Shown here piece after piece: positions 6,628-12,674 of a stretch of 13,922 bases of DNA; within the stretch, counting starts at the first letter, position 1, and every line of letters begins with the position of its first letter. A program made the translations under genes and the position numbers. The notes beneath the pieces are model-generated. The model saw only the letters and a program-made list of their open reading frames with translations, was not told the origin of the DNA and did not search any database. Source of the stretch: JAYEID01 sp964581885 (lineage in GTDB: Bacteria; Patescibacteriota; WWE3; JAUXAW01; JAYEID01); the NCBI GenBank assembly GCA_964581885.1, contig CAZOPS010000018.1, positions 1 through 13,922 on the forward strand. The letters run 5' to 3'.

Positions 6628-7797
6628 TTAGTCAGCTAATTTGCCTACTATTACTCCTAGTTTGTCAAGGGCGCTACGCGCATTATCGCCAATATCCTTC
6701 GCACGCACCTCATCCGCCTCAACAGCCTGCGCAAAGCGCACGCCGTGCCCACGCCCAATCTTAAAATATGGATTATCAACCACAGTCCGCTGAACTTCTT
6801 GATCCTTTTTATAATCAATCACCAAATACTCAGGCGCACCGAAATCTTCGTAAACAGCCCCATCACGATAAGGTGTAATAACGCGATGCCCTCTTTTCTC
6901 CGGGCCTATCTTGTCTACCGGCTCATCGCAACGATCCCGAAACATTCTCACCCGCTTACCCTTTCCTTCAACCTGAATTACTACGTACTCTAAACGAGAA
7001 ACTTGCTCAATCAAAGTTCTCTGCAAATCGTGGATCAAATCATCAACTCGACCCATTTTTACATCCTCAGGAACCCTAATTTCAAGCTCAGCCGAAGTCC
7101 GCGAACCAATCTTCCTTGTCCTCAAATCTATTATTTCCACCTGTTCCTCCGCACAAACCTCCTTAATATCCTCCTCCGCTCCTAAATCCGCCACATCCAA
7201 CAGGTTTTCTCCCACCTCTTTTCCAAGTTTCAAGGTTTCATAAAGAATATAAATACCAACACCAAGTGCGGTAAGCGCATCAGCAATAGGAAAGATTTTT
7301 GCTAACCCAATTCCAAGAAAAGCAGCACCAGAGGAAAAAACATCCACGCGGGAATGCTTTCCATCCGCAATAAGTGCCAAGGATTCCTGTTCCTGACCCA
7401 CACGAATCTTAAGCCGTGCCATTACTTCATTCAAAACAACAGAAGCTGCCATTACAAGTAAAGAGAGAACCCCACTAATAGATTGATGCTCTCCTGCAAA
7501 TAACGAATTTACTGCTTCCCTAACAATTTCAACACCGGCTAATCCAATAAAAATAACCACAACCAAGCTAGCTAAAACCTCAGCCTGTCCCCAACCGTAA
7601 GGATGCCTTCTAGTCGGTTTTTTGTCAGCAATACGTATTCCCAAATAGGTTATTCCTGAAGATACAAAATCGATACTAGAATGCAGGCCCTCTGCAACCA
7701 ATGCAGAGCTTCCCGCTGCCAAACCGGTAACTGCTTTGGCAATACCCATAGCACCATTCACTGCAGTACTAATTATTGAAACTTGTTGTTTGTTCAT
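6628..7797 (-). CDS. Cation diffusion facilitator fused to a NifX-like C-terminal domain
   Basis: 389 residues. Residues 1-200 form a CDF transporter with about six membrane helices. Helix 2 has HSSID (His39, Asp43) and helix 5 has DGKHSRVD (Asp145, His148, Asp152), the usual divalent-metal site. RRHPYGWGQAE (63-73) is the conserved loop. Residues about 205-285 fit the cytoplasmic ferredoxin-like dimerisation domain. Residues about 300-389 look like the NifX/NifB dinitrogenase iron-molybdenum cofactor fold: ITPYRDGAVYEDFGAPEYLVIDY, then VVDNPYFKIGRGHGVRFAQAV. This suggests export of a divalent metal (Fe, Zn or Mn not decidable) gated by, or coupled to, a NifX-type binding domain facing the cytoplasm. 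It lies in the NifX/MinD cluster, 146 bases after the first MinD gene. No strong ribosome site precedes ATG 7797. Confidence 0.88.
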   Translation of the reverse strand: MNKQQVSIISTAVNGAMGIAKAVTGLAAGSSALVAEGLHSSIDFVSSGITYLGIRIADKKPTRRHPYGWGQAEVLASLVVVIFIGLAGVEIVREAVNSLFAGEHQSISGVLSLLVMAASVVLNEVMARLKIRVGQEQESLALIADGKHSRVDVFSSGAAFLGIGLAKIFPIADALTALGVGIYILYETLKLGKEVGENLLDVADLGAEEDIKEVCAEEQVEIIDLRTRKIGSRTSAELEIRVPEDVKMGRVDDLIHDLQRTLIEQVSRLEYVVIQVEGKGKRVRMFRDRCDEPVDKIGPEKRGHRVITPYRDGAVYEDFGAPEYLVIDYKKDQEVQRTVVDNPYFKIGRGHGVRFAQAVEADEVRAKDIGDNARSALDKLGVIVGKLAD

Positions 7798-7873
7798 AAT
7801 ACGCCAATTTACACAAATTAGAATCGAATTTACGCAAATAAAAAGCCTAAGCGCGTCAACGCCATCAAACCCT

Positions 7874-7912
7874 AGCGCGGCCTGCCCTGTACCTTACGCG
7901 GTACCAGGGCTT
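7874..7912. repeat. Hairpin repeat, copy 2 (between the first MinD gene and the CDF gene)
   Basis: 35 of 39 positions match copy 1 at 3658-3696. The stem is GCCCTGTACC with GGTACCAGGGC, one bulge and loop TTACGC. Relative to copy 1 one stem T-A pair is replaced by C-G, so the pairing is kept. It lies inside the minus-strand cluster, where it could partly terminate, stabilise or process the message. Confidence 0.75.
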
Positions 7913-7942
7913 CTGGAAATGCGCACCGCCAGCAAACAGTTA

Positions 7943-8833
7943 CTAAAAATTAAACAAAATTCCACTCATCCGGCCGTGCGAATAAGCACTTACAATTTCC
8001 TCAGAATACGGAATTTCGTGTGCGATCTCTGTATTAAAATCACTCGCAATTGGATCAATAAGCTCCCGGTTACCTAAATCTGATTGGTTCAAAACAATTT
8101 TTGCCGGCACATTTAGCTTCTTCAAAAGTTCAAGAATTAATTTTAAATCGTGTGCACCCAAGGGAGTTGGCTCAGTAACCGCATAGGCCTCATCCACTTC
8201 CCAAAGAGCGCGAATTACCGCACAATGTAATCCTGGTGCTGTATCTAACAAAAGCACATCAGCACCAACGTCCCTTGCCAATTCGCGCGCATATCCTTTG
8301 ACCTTAGCCACTATTGGTCCCGTCTCTTCCACAATCCCCACCGACCGTCCAGTCACCAAAAAATTCTGCTCTTTTACCTTACTGTCTGACTGACTAACTG
8401 TCTCATTCTCTAGCTGGTTTACAAAAATCTCCCCCGTAACTTTCTCCTCAGGCGTAATAGCACCTACCGAACATATATTCCAACACAAACCGCACCCAGC
8501 ACAAAGTTCGGGCATAAATACAGGATAACCCTTCTCTTCTTGCCCTGAGTCTGACATAACCCGGGGTTGCAGAATTGCATTACCCGGGCATTTTTGAACG
8601 CACAAACCACACCTAGTACATTTCTCCTTATCTAGTTTTGGAAACTTAGCATATACGTTTCTTTTTACTTCTCCCAGTTCCATCCCTAGTAAAAGGTGGT
8701 CGTTCGGACATTCAACATCTAAATCTGCGAGAACAATTTTCTTACCAGTATTTCTTAACTTATTAGCAAGTAATATAGAAAAGGTAGATTTTCCAACCCC
8801 ACCCTTTCCACCTGTTACCGAAATAATTTCCAT
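7943..8833 (-). CDS. MinD-superfamily ATPase with inserted double ferredoxin domain (first copy)
   Basis: 296 residues, same architecture as the copy at 5647-6549 but clearly diverged. The deviant Walker A is GGKGGVGKST (8-17, Lys10 and Lys15). Ferredoxin cysteines are 72, 75, 78, 82 and 111, 114, 117, 121, so both [4Fe-4S] sites are complete. VLLLDTAPG (193-201) and TEPTPLG (220-226) follow. A 40-residue insert of Ser/Glu/Lys character (130-165) lies between ferredoxin and ATPase core. The start codon overlaps the stop of the preceding NifX gene (TAATG), which indicates translational coupling. The two ATPases probably act as a pair with the NifX proteins, as in orange-protein clusters. They are not cell-division MinD: there is no C-terminal amphipathic membrane helix, and MinC and MinE are absent nearby. 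Confidence 0.92.
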   Translation of the reverse strand: MEIISVTGGKGGVGKSTFSILLANKLRNTGKKIVLADLDVECPNDHLLLGMELGEVKRNVYAKFPKLDKEKCTRCGLCVQKCPGNAILQPRVMSDSGQEEKGYPVFMPELCAGCGLCWNICSVGAITPEEKVTGEIFVNQLENETVSQSDSKVKEQNFLVTGRSVGIVEETGPIVAKVKGYARELARDVGADVLLLDTAPGLHCAVIRALWEVDEAYAVTEPTPLGAHDLKLILELLKKLNVPAKIVLNQSDLGNRELIDPIASDFNTEIAHEIPYSEEIVSAYSHGRMSGILFNF

Positions 8834-9156
8834 TAGTACAATTTAGAAAGACGGCCTTTTTCAAACTTTCGTATATTATCACCCACACTTCCTGATTCCG
8901 CTTTAAAAACAACAATATCTAAATTTTTAAACAACTCTACAGCCTTTTGACCTAATGCAAAACAAATCACCGCCGAGACACCCTGACGAGATAAAAATTT
9001 CGGAGGCAAGGTATTTTCTCCAGCTGCTTCTGGATTTGCATATACTTCAAATTCACCACTTTCAAAATCATAAACAAAGAAATTTTTAGCACGACCAAAG
9101 TGCTCTACAACTGCCGCATCAAAATCAGTACCATCAATAGGAAGGGCTACTTTCAT
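8833..9156 (-). CDS. NifX/NifB-type dinitrogenase iron-molybdenum cofactor family protein (second copy)
   Basis: A single NifX-like domain of 107 residues (PF02579 family): MKVALPIDGTDFDAAVVEHFGRAKNFFVYD at the start, then GVSAVICFALGQKAVELFKNLDIVVF and a basic tail. Members bind metal clusters such as FeMo-co precursors or, in ORP, a Mo-Cu-sulfide cluster. The cluster bound here is unknown. ATG at 9156 shares its A with the stop of the upstream NifX gene (TGATG). GTG at 9159 immediately before is an alternative. A GGAGGGG site lies inside the end of the upstream gene. The second half of the usual motif (GxGPNAL) is replaced by FALGQKA, so its binding site may differ from that of its neighbour. 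Confidence 0.9.
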   Translation of the reverse strand: MKVALPIDGTDFDAAVVEHFGRAKNFFVYDFESGEFEVYANPEAAGENTLPPKFLSRQGVSAVICFALGQKAVELFKNLDIVVFKAESGSVGDNIRKFEKGRLSKLY

Positions 9157-9605
9157 CACATATTTCCCCTCCTTCTACCAACAAATCCTTTACCACCAGA
9201 AGCTGCGGGTCCTCGCCCCCCTGAACCACCACCTGGAGGGCCGCCTTGACCGCGCCCACCACGAGAAGACGGTTCTGTCAAAGTCAATTTCCGATTGTTA
9301 AAGGCTTTTAAAGCTTCTTCCCCAGTTTTTCCTGCTGCGCCTGTATAAGCCTTTATCCCGAACCTTTCAAGCGCAAAAAGAGCATTGGGACCGACGTTCC
9401 CAGCAATAACAACATCACAGCCGGCTTCTGAAACCCTTTGAGCAGCACCAACACCAGCCCCACGTGAGGCACGATTACTTGAATTCTCAATAACCTCCAC
9501 CTCTTTACTCTCTGTATCAACAATCAAGAAATAAGGGCATCGCCCAAATCGAGGACTAACTGCTGATTCTAAATTTTCATCTGTAGATGTAATACAGATC
9601 TTCAA
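9156..9605 (-). CDS. NifX-family protein with Gly/Arg-rich tail
   Basis: Residues 1-105 form a canonical NifX-like domain: SPRFGRCPYFLIVD (17-30), a VIENSSNRASRGAGVGAAQ stretch (38-56) and GCDVVIAGNVGPNALFAL (62-79). Residues 114-149 form a low-complexity tail rich in Gly, Arg and Pro. Such tails are common in NifX proteins beside DUF5320 genes and might bind RNA, acidic partners or a metal cluster. The start codon is TTG at 9605: no in-frame ATG is nearby, and GGAGGTGA stands nine bases upstream, so translation should be strong despite the TTG. Genes downstream follow by TGATG and TAATG overlaps, forming a coupled NifX-NifX-MinD unit. Confidence 0.92.
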   Translation of the reverse strand: MKICITSTDENLESAVSPRFGRCPYFLIVDTESKEVEVIENSSNRASRGAGVGAAQRVSEAGCDVVIAGNVGPNALFALERFGIKAYTGAAGKTGEEALKAFNNRKLTLTEPSSRGGRGQGGPPGGGSGGRGPAASGGKGFVGRRRGNM

Positions 9606-9635
9606 TGTAATTCACCTCCTAAATATAACCAGAAT

Positions 9636-9670
9636 AAATCCTAAATCCGAAACCCTAAATGCTAAACAAA
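9636..9670. repeat. Heptamer tandem repeat, five units, 5' of the NifX gene
   Basis: Exact 7-base period: AAATCCT, AAATCCG, AAACCCT, AAATGCT, AAACAAA. The rest of the gap (9671-9823) is AT-rich with loose CTAATTA and TAATTAGA repeats and a TACCTGGTATTTGG stretch. No gene is visible there. Confidence 0.7.
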
Positions 9671-9823
9671 ACTTACAATTTCTAATTACACTAATTGAAC
9701 TAATTAACCTAATCAAACACCAATGAGTACAAATCCCAAAAACAACATCGTTTGATACCTGGTATTTGGTTTTTGGTACTTAGTTAGTCATTAGGAATAA
9801 TTAGACTAATTAGATTAATTTCT

Positions 9824-10309
9824 CTAACTCTGCCTCACCATTTTCGTGCCGCATTTGGGACACTCCATGCTTGTACAAGGAACACCAGCTTGGTGCGTAA
9901 CAGTGTTACCGCAGCTGGGGCACTCACATTTTCCTCCCGGACCGGCTGCGTAAGGGCCGCCCATGCGACCTCGCCCTGAGCCTGTCGAAGCGCCGCCGCT
10001 ACCTCTACCACGACCCTGAACCATCTCATAATCACCCCCTTCCACACTAATAGCTCTCCCCTTTACAAGAGCCTCTGCAATCTTTTTTCTTCCACTCGCA
10101 AGCACTCGGTGCAATGTGCTTTGGGAAATTTCCATTTGCTCTGCCGCCTTAGTCTGGTTCATATCCATCAAATCAACTAGGCGCATTGCTTCTAACTCTT
10201 CCAAGCTTATAGCAACATCTTCCAACTCCGCTAAAGGCACACCCCGAGGCTTAAAATAGGTGATATCGGGATCAAATCTAATTTTTCTTACTTTTTTTGG
10301 TCTTGACAT
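9824..10309 (-). CDS. DUF134 (UPF0251) HTH protein with C-terminal Cys-rich zinc-ribbon-like domain
   Basis: 161 residues. Residues 1-92 match the UPF0251 family (MSRPKKVRKIRFDPDITYFKPRG), with a helix-turn-helix about 50-80 resembling sigma factor region 4 (NQTKAAEQMEISQSTLHRVL). Residues 98-126 are a Gly/Ser/Arg linker. Residues 128-153 hold CECPSC, C145 and CPKC, a probable zinc ribbon. This is the only likely DNA-binding protein in the cluster, so it is a candidate regulator of the palindromic operator at 10798-10811. Start ATG 10309 is chosen because it begins the conserved MSRP and because the in-frame ATG at 10354 lies upstream of the TATAAT at 10332-10337. Part of the linker is encoded by a dispersed repeat (9974-9990). 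Confidence 0.92.
   Translation of the reverse strand: MSRPKKVRKIRFDPDITYFKPRGVPLAELEDVAISLEELEAMRLVDLMDMNQTKAAEQMEISQSTLHRVLASGRKKIAEALVKGRAISVEGGDYEMVQGRGRGSGGASTGSGRGRMGGPYAAGPGGKCECPSCGNTVTHQAGVPCTSMECPKCGTKMVRQS
9974..9990. repeat. Dispersed repeat CCTGAGCYTGTCGAAG inside the DUF134 gene
   Basis: CCCTGAGCCTGTCGAAG, nearly identical to the intergenic copy at 10739-10755 (one C/T difference over the shared 16 bases). Here it encodes part of the Gly/Ser linker (ASTGSGR). Confidence 0.7.
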
Positions 10310-10331
10310 ATTAAAAAACTCTTGTAGTAAA

Positions 10332-10337
10332 ATTATA
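10332..10337 (-). promoter_or_regulatory. Candidate -10 element of the DUF134 gene
   Basis: A perfect TATAAT on the minus strand, 22 bases before the ATG at 10309. The -35 region (TAAGGC at 17 bases) is poor. It may be an internal promoter after the DUF5320 gene. Confidence 0.4.
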
Positions 10338-10347
10338 ACACTGAGGT

Positions 10348-10390
10348 CCGCCAAGCCTTAAAGAAATTCTTTAAGGCTTAGGCAGGGCTA
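10348..10390. repeat. Palindromic element between DUF5320 and DUF134 genes
   Basis: AAGCCTTAAAGAA (10353-10365) and its complement TTCTTTAAGGCTT (10367-10379) form a 13-bp perfect inverted repeat around one base. Read on the minus strand the ends are TAGCCCTGCC and GGCTTGGCG, the same ends as the element at 12849-12880. It may attenuate read-through from the DUF5320 gene. Confidence 0.7.
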
Positions 10391-10392
10391 CT

Positions 10393-10677
10393 TTATTCCT
10401 CGTCTTGCAATTCACGCTCATAATCTTTAAGGGCCTCTAATTCCTCTTCCAATACTTTTCGATATTCTCTAATTTCCTTCCTAGAAAAGTCGCGACTACG
10501 TCCAAAAAAACCTCTAAAGCCGTGGCCCCCAAAAGGACCAAATCCTAATCCTCTACCTAATCCAAACCGTCTAAACCCAAAGCCGCGACGAAACCCTAAG
10601 CCCCGACCACAAAGACCCAAACCTCTTCCTGTTAGTGAGCCCCCTCCACGCGGTCCCGTTCCATCAAATCCTGGCAT
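10393..10677 (-). CDS. DUF5320-like small Gly/Arg/Phe-rich protein
   Basis: 94 residues. It begins MPGFDGTGPRGGGSLTGRGLGLCG, the signature start of DUF5320-type proteins (usually MPGGDGTGPxGxGPxTGRG). A Gly/Arg/Phe-rich body (24-65) and an acidic, helical C-terminus follow (66-94, IREYRKVLEEELEALKDYE), likely a coiled coil. Only one Cys (residue 23) is present. These proteins nearly always sit beside NifX and MinD/ferredoxin genes, as here; their function is unknown. ATG 10677 has an excellent GGAGGTG site upstream. It is the first gene after the strong promoter at 10791-10819, with an approximately 107-base leader that folds into a hairpin. Confidence 0.88.
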   Translation of the reverse strand: MPGFDGTGPRGGGSLTGRGLGLCGRGLGFRRGFGFRRFGLGRGLGFGPFGGHGFRGFFGRSRDFSRKEIREYRKVLEEELEALKDYERELQDEE

Positions 10678-10698
10678 TCTTTATCACCTCCTTAATGA

Positions 10699-10730
10699 GC
10701 CATCAAATTCTTCCAAGAATTTGAGCTGGC
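10699..10730 (-). promoter_or_regulatory. Leader hairpin before the DUF5320 gene
   Basis: CAAATTCTT (10704-10712) pairs with AAGAATTTG (10715-10723). The stem is extended by T-A and by GCCA/TGGC with a two-base bulge. The foot lies eight bases before the Shine-Dalgarno, so it could affect translation or mRNA stability. Confidence 0.5.
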
Positions 10731-10737
10731 GAATTAA

Positions 10738-10758
10738 GTCCTGAGCTTGTCGAAGGAC
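10738..10758. repeat. Dispersed repeat CCTGAGCTTGTCGAAGG in the leader
   Basis: A copy of the widespread CCTTCGACAAGCTCAGG-type repeat, flanked by GTC and AC so that GTCCT and AGGAC can pair. A second copy lies in the DUF134 coding sequence at 9974-9990. Confidence 0.65.
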
Positions 10759-10790
10759 AACTAGGACATAACCAATAAATAACTACCCAT

Positions 10791-10819
10791 ATTATATTGA
10801 ATAATTATTCATTTGTCAA
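10791..10819 (-). promoter_or_regulatory. Consensus sigma70 promoter of the NifX/MinD cluster
   Basis: On the minus strand a perfect TTGACA (10819-10814), exactly 17 bases of spacer and a perfect TATAAT (10796-10791). Transcription would start near 10784, giving a leader of about 107 bases to the DUF5320 ATG. It is the best promoter in the window. Confidence 0.85.
10798..10811. promoter_or_regulatory. Palindromic candidate operator within the promoter spacer
   Basis: TGAATAATTATTCA is a perfect 14-bp palindrome lying wholly between the -35 and -10. A dimeric repressor bound here would block RNA polymerase. The DUF134 protein encoded downstream is a candidate, but a metal or redox regulator from elsewhere is equally possible. 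Confidence 0.6.
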
Positions 10820-10868
10820 TGCTGTTTTTACTAGAGAAAAGAAAACGGTCTAACGAAGGTAATTGCTT

Positions 10869-11699
10869 TTAATCAAAGCTTACCGTATAACCACCAATGC
10901 CATCTGCTACTCGTAAGAAGTAATAGGGAGAGTCAAGACTATCACCAAAAGTAAAACTCTCATATGCTGTAGCACTAAGTCCATCCCTATACCAAATTTC
11001 GTGCTCTTCCAAATCAACTAATTGAACTGCTATATCCTCTGCATCTCGTTCTGTTGCAATTGTCAGAGTTTGGCCAGGTTGGGGTTGGAGTTTGTACCAA
11101 TCCTCTTCATCAAAATCCCCAATCACTCCCCGAAAAAGGTCATTATCTTCAATCTCCACTGCTTGAGAAGCCCTAGCGCCCGCGTCGCCACCAGAATTAC
11201 CATCATTTTGACTTTCAACATCAACTTGCAAAGTGTAGGCACCAGGTCCCAAAGAAACCCGCCAATAATAAACACCGCCGTTGTCGTTGCCCAAAAGCTT
11301 TGCACTCTCAAACTCATCTCCTGAAGAAATATTATCCTCGTAGAAAATTTCCTTCTGGTCAGGATCCGAAAGTTGAATTGCCATTGGGTCCGCGCCTAAC
11401 GCCGGAACAAGCGAAAATCGCAACAGATGTCCATTTGGTACCTCTACTTTAAAACTATCAATATCATCAGAATCCAAAACACCGCGCACAGCGCCAAGGT
11501 CAATTCGGGTAGCTTCTGCCAAATCATCGTTAGGCTCCTTCTCTTCTACACTCTGGGTGATTTGAGAGGTGCCCGATTTTCGTTGTTCCAATGGGGAGCG
11601 AAAAAGGTACCAATAGACTAAAAATGAGGCAAGTAGTAAAAACGACCCAGCTACCACCAGCGAAAACAGGACAGGGTCAATTTTTCTAGAAAGGTTCAT
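10869..11699 (-). CDS. Membrane-anchored protein with two tandem PPC-like domains
   Basis: 276 residues. The N-terminus has a membrane helix (10-33) after a short cytoplasmic start, then a Ser/Thr/Gln linker. Residues about 54-160 start with EPNDDLAEATRID and contain DIDSFKVEVPNG, the hallmark of a pre-peptidase C-terminal (PPC, PF04151-like) beta-sandwich. Residues about 182-276 form a second copy (EIEDNDLFRGVIGDFDEEDWYKLQP). The two halves align in order: AIQLSDPDQKEIFYED with AVQLVDLEEHEIWYRD, then GPGAYTLQVD with GIGGYTVSFD. An internal duplication is likely. PPC domains are usually secreted adhesion or folding modules. No protease or other catalytic domain is present. ATG 11699 has a weak AGGA site. 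Confidence 0.82.
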   Translation of the reverse strand: MNLSRKIDPVLFSLVVAGSFLLLASFLVYWYLFRSPLEQRKSGTSQITQSVEEKEPNDDLAEATRIDLGAVRGVLDSDDIDSFKVEVPNGHLLRFSLVPALGADPMAIQLSDPDQKEIFYEDNISSGDEFESAKLLGNDNGGVYYWRVSLGPGAYTLQVDVESQNDGNSGGDAGARASQAVEIEDNDLFRGVIGDFDEEDWYKLQPQPGQTLTIATERDAEDIAVQLVDLEEHEIWYRDGLSATAYESFTFGDSLDSPYYFLRVADGIGGYTVSFD

Positions 11700-11762
11700 A
11701 ATTTCCTGTTTCCATAGTAGCTAGTTAATAGCAGCTTGTCAATCAAAAGAGGAGGTCAGCTC

Positions 11763-11936
11763 TTGCAAAAAACAATATACTCAAATATTATTTATCTACT
11801 TATATGCCCACTTCCTACCTGCGCTAAAAATAGAAACATAAACTTCTGTTTTGATTGCCCTCAATTCCCCTGCAAAAAAAGTTACCAAAAAGGACCAATT
11901 GTTTCCGAGCTCCTCGATTATTGGAAAGGGAAATAA
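11763..11936 (+). CDS. Small Cys-rich protein resembling the C-terminal end of DUF3795
   Basis: 57 residues if started at TTG 11763, which has AGGAGGT six bases upstream; a longer in-frame TTG at 11736 lacks such a site. Cysteines at 15, 20, 29, 32 and 37 give a C-x4-C-x8-C-x2-C-x4-C pattern. The segment CAKNRNINFCFDCPQFPC matches the metal-binding end of DUF3795 proteins (pattern like C..erg.eFCyeCeeFPC). The usual N-terminal part of that family, with its own CGxYCGxC motif, is missing. Either this is a genuine mini-version or a truncated remnant that kept or gained a start. It is divergent from the PPC gene and convergent with the gene ending at 12020, the only plus-strand gene in this part. 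Confidence 0.6.
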   Translation: MQKTIYSNIIYLLICPLPTCAKNRNINFCFDCPQFPCKKSYQKGPIVSELLDYWKGK

Positions 11937-11957
11937 TTTAGAAAGAGGCTTACAAAA

Positions 11958-12007
11958 CGGGACTTGCAGGAACCCCCAGTAAGCACAAAAACAAACTGAG
12001 GGTCCCG
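11958..12007. terminator. Possible two-way terminator hairpin
   Basis: CGGGAC (11958-11963) pairs with GTCCCG (12002-12007), and CCCCCAGT pairs with ACTGAGGG with one mismatch after an asymmetric bulge. It lies between two convergent genes. No T-run follows, so factor-independent termination is uncertain. Confidence 0.35.
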
Positions 12008-12019
12008 CTTATTCACAAG

Positions 12020-12610
12020 TTACATTCCTTCCGGCATAAACTCCTCAGCCTGCTCTTGCAAATCTTCCAAATTACCCTGCATCAAATCTTCCAAATCCAT
12101 AAATTCTATATTGCTAGGAGGACTAAACTTATCGTCTGAAATTGCTGTCGCACTACAATTGTATTCCACACCAGCAGGAGGTTTCACAGCATCAACTTGG
12201 GAAAGCTCTTCACTTTCAGGCTCTTCCGATTCTGTGTACAGCTCTTCTGAACTTTCATAACATACTTTTACCCCCCGAGACTCCCCAGAACTCCAACTCC
12301 AAACACAATTATCCTTAGTAATAGAATTAACTACATTGCCGTCGACAGTAACCTGAGTATAAGTTTGATCACCTTTTACCCAGGAAGTACCTGAAACCTC
12401 CTCTGTTTTCCACGAACACTTGAGAGAAGTTCCCAAACTCAAGATTTTCTCAAGAGTACCTGTATAAGATTCACCTTCTTCCAAAGACTCAGTCTCCGTT
12501 TCAGGACTGCTATACTCAACAACACCAGCTCCACCACGACCCAAGAAATACCAGGCACCTACGCCAGCAACCACTAAGATCGGGACTAAAATTGAAATAA
12601 ACTTTTTCAT
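12020..12610 (-). CDS. Membrane-anchored protein of unknown function
   Basis: 196 residues. MKKFISILVPILVVAGVGAWYFLG is a signal-anchor (about 4-23), followed by a Glu/Ser/Thr linker. The external part has four Cys (in KCSWKT, NCVWSW, KVCYES and YNCSAT), two of them in a repeated C-x-W setting, probably two disulfides. The C-terminus (168-196) is acidic and Met/Gln-rich (DLMQGNLEDLQEQAEEFMPEGM). I do not recognise a family; similar small anchored proteins are common in CPR-type genomes. ATG 12610 has a GGGGGTGAT site. An 11-base direct repeat spans its start region. Confidence 0.8.
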   Translation of the reverse strand: MKKFISILVPILVVAGVGAWYFLGRGGAGVVEYSSPETETESLEEGESYTGTLEKILSLGTSLKCSWKTEEVSGTSWVKGDQTYTQVTVDGNVVNSITKDNCVWSWSSGESRGVKVCYESSEELYTESEEPESEELSQVDAVKPPAGVEYNCSATAISDDKFSPPSNIEFMDLEDLMQGNLEDLQEQAEEFMPEGM

Positions 12611-12645
12611 TCAACTATCACCCCCTCGCATACACATTCAACTAT
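12608..12645. repeat. 11-bp direct repeat around the start of the anchored-protein gene
   Basis: CATTCAACTAT occurs at 12608-12618 and 12635-12645 (27-base offset). On the minus strand each copy reads ATAGTTGAATG; the second ends in the start codon. Confidence 0.5.
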
Positions 12646-12674
12646 AGTCTCTAATACAGGATACAAATTGTCAA

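Noticed and set aside
5647..9605. Nitrogen fixation or cell-division (MinCDE) function
   Set aside because: No nitrogenase structural genes, NifB radical-SAM domain, MinC or MinE; NifX and MinD similarity here fits metal-cluster systems better.
9835..10047. Minus-strand 70-codon ORF overlapping the DUF134 gene
   Set aside because: A shadow frame; its LRQAQGE segment is the dispersed repeat read in another frame, while the DUF134 frame has clear family motifs.
10310..10354. Longer DUF134 start at 10354
   Set aside because: It lies upstream of the TATAAT and inside a palindromic repeat; the conserved family start is MSRP at 10309.
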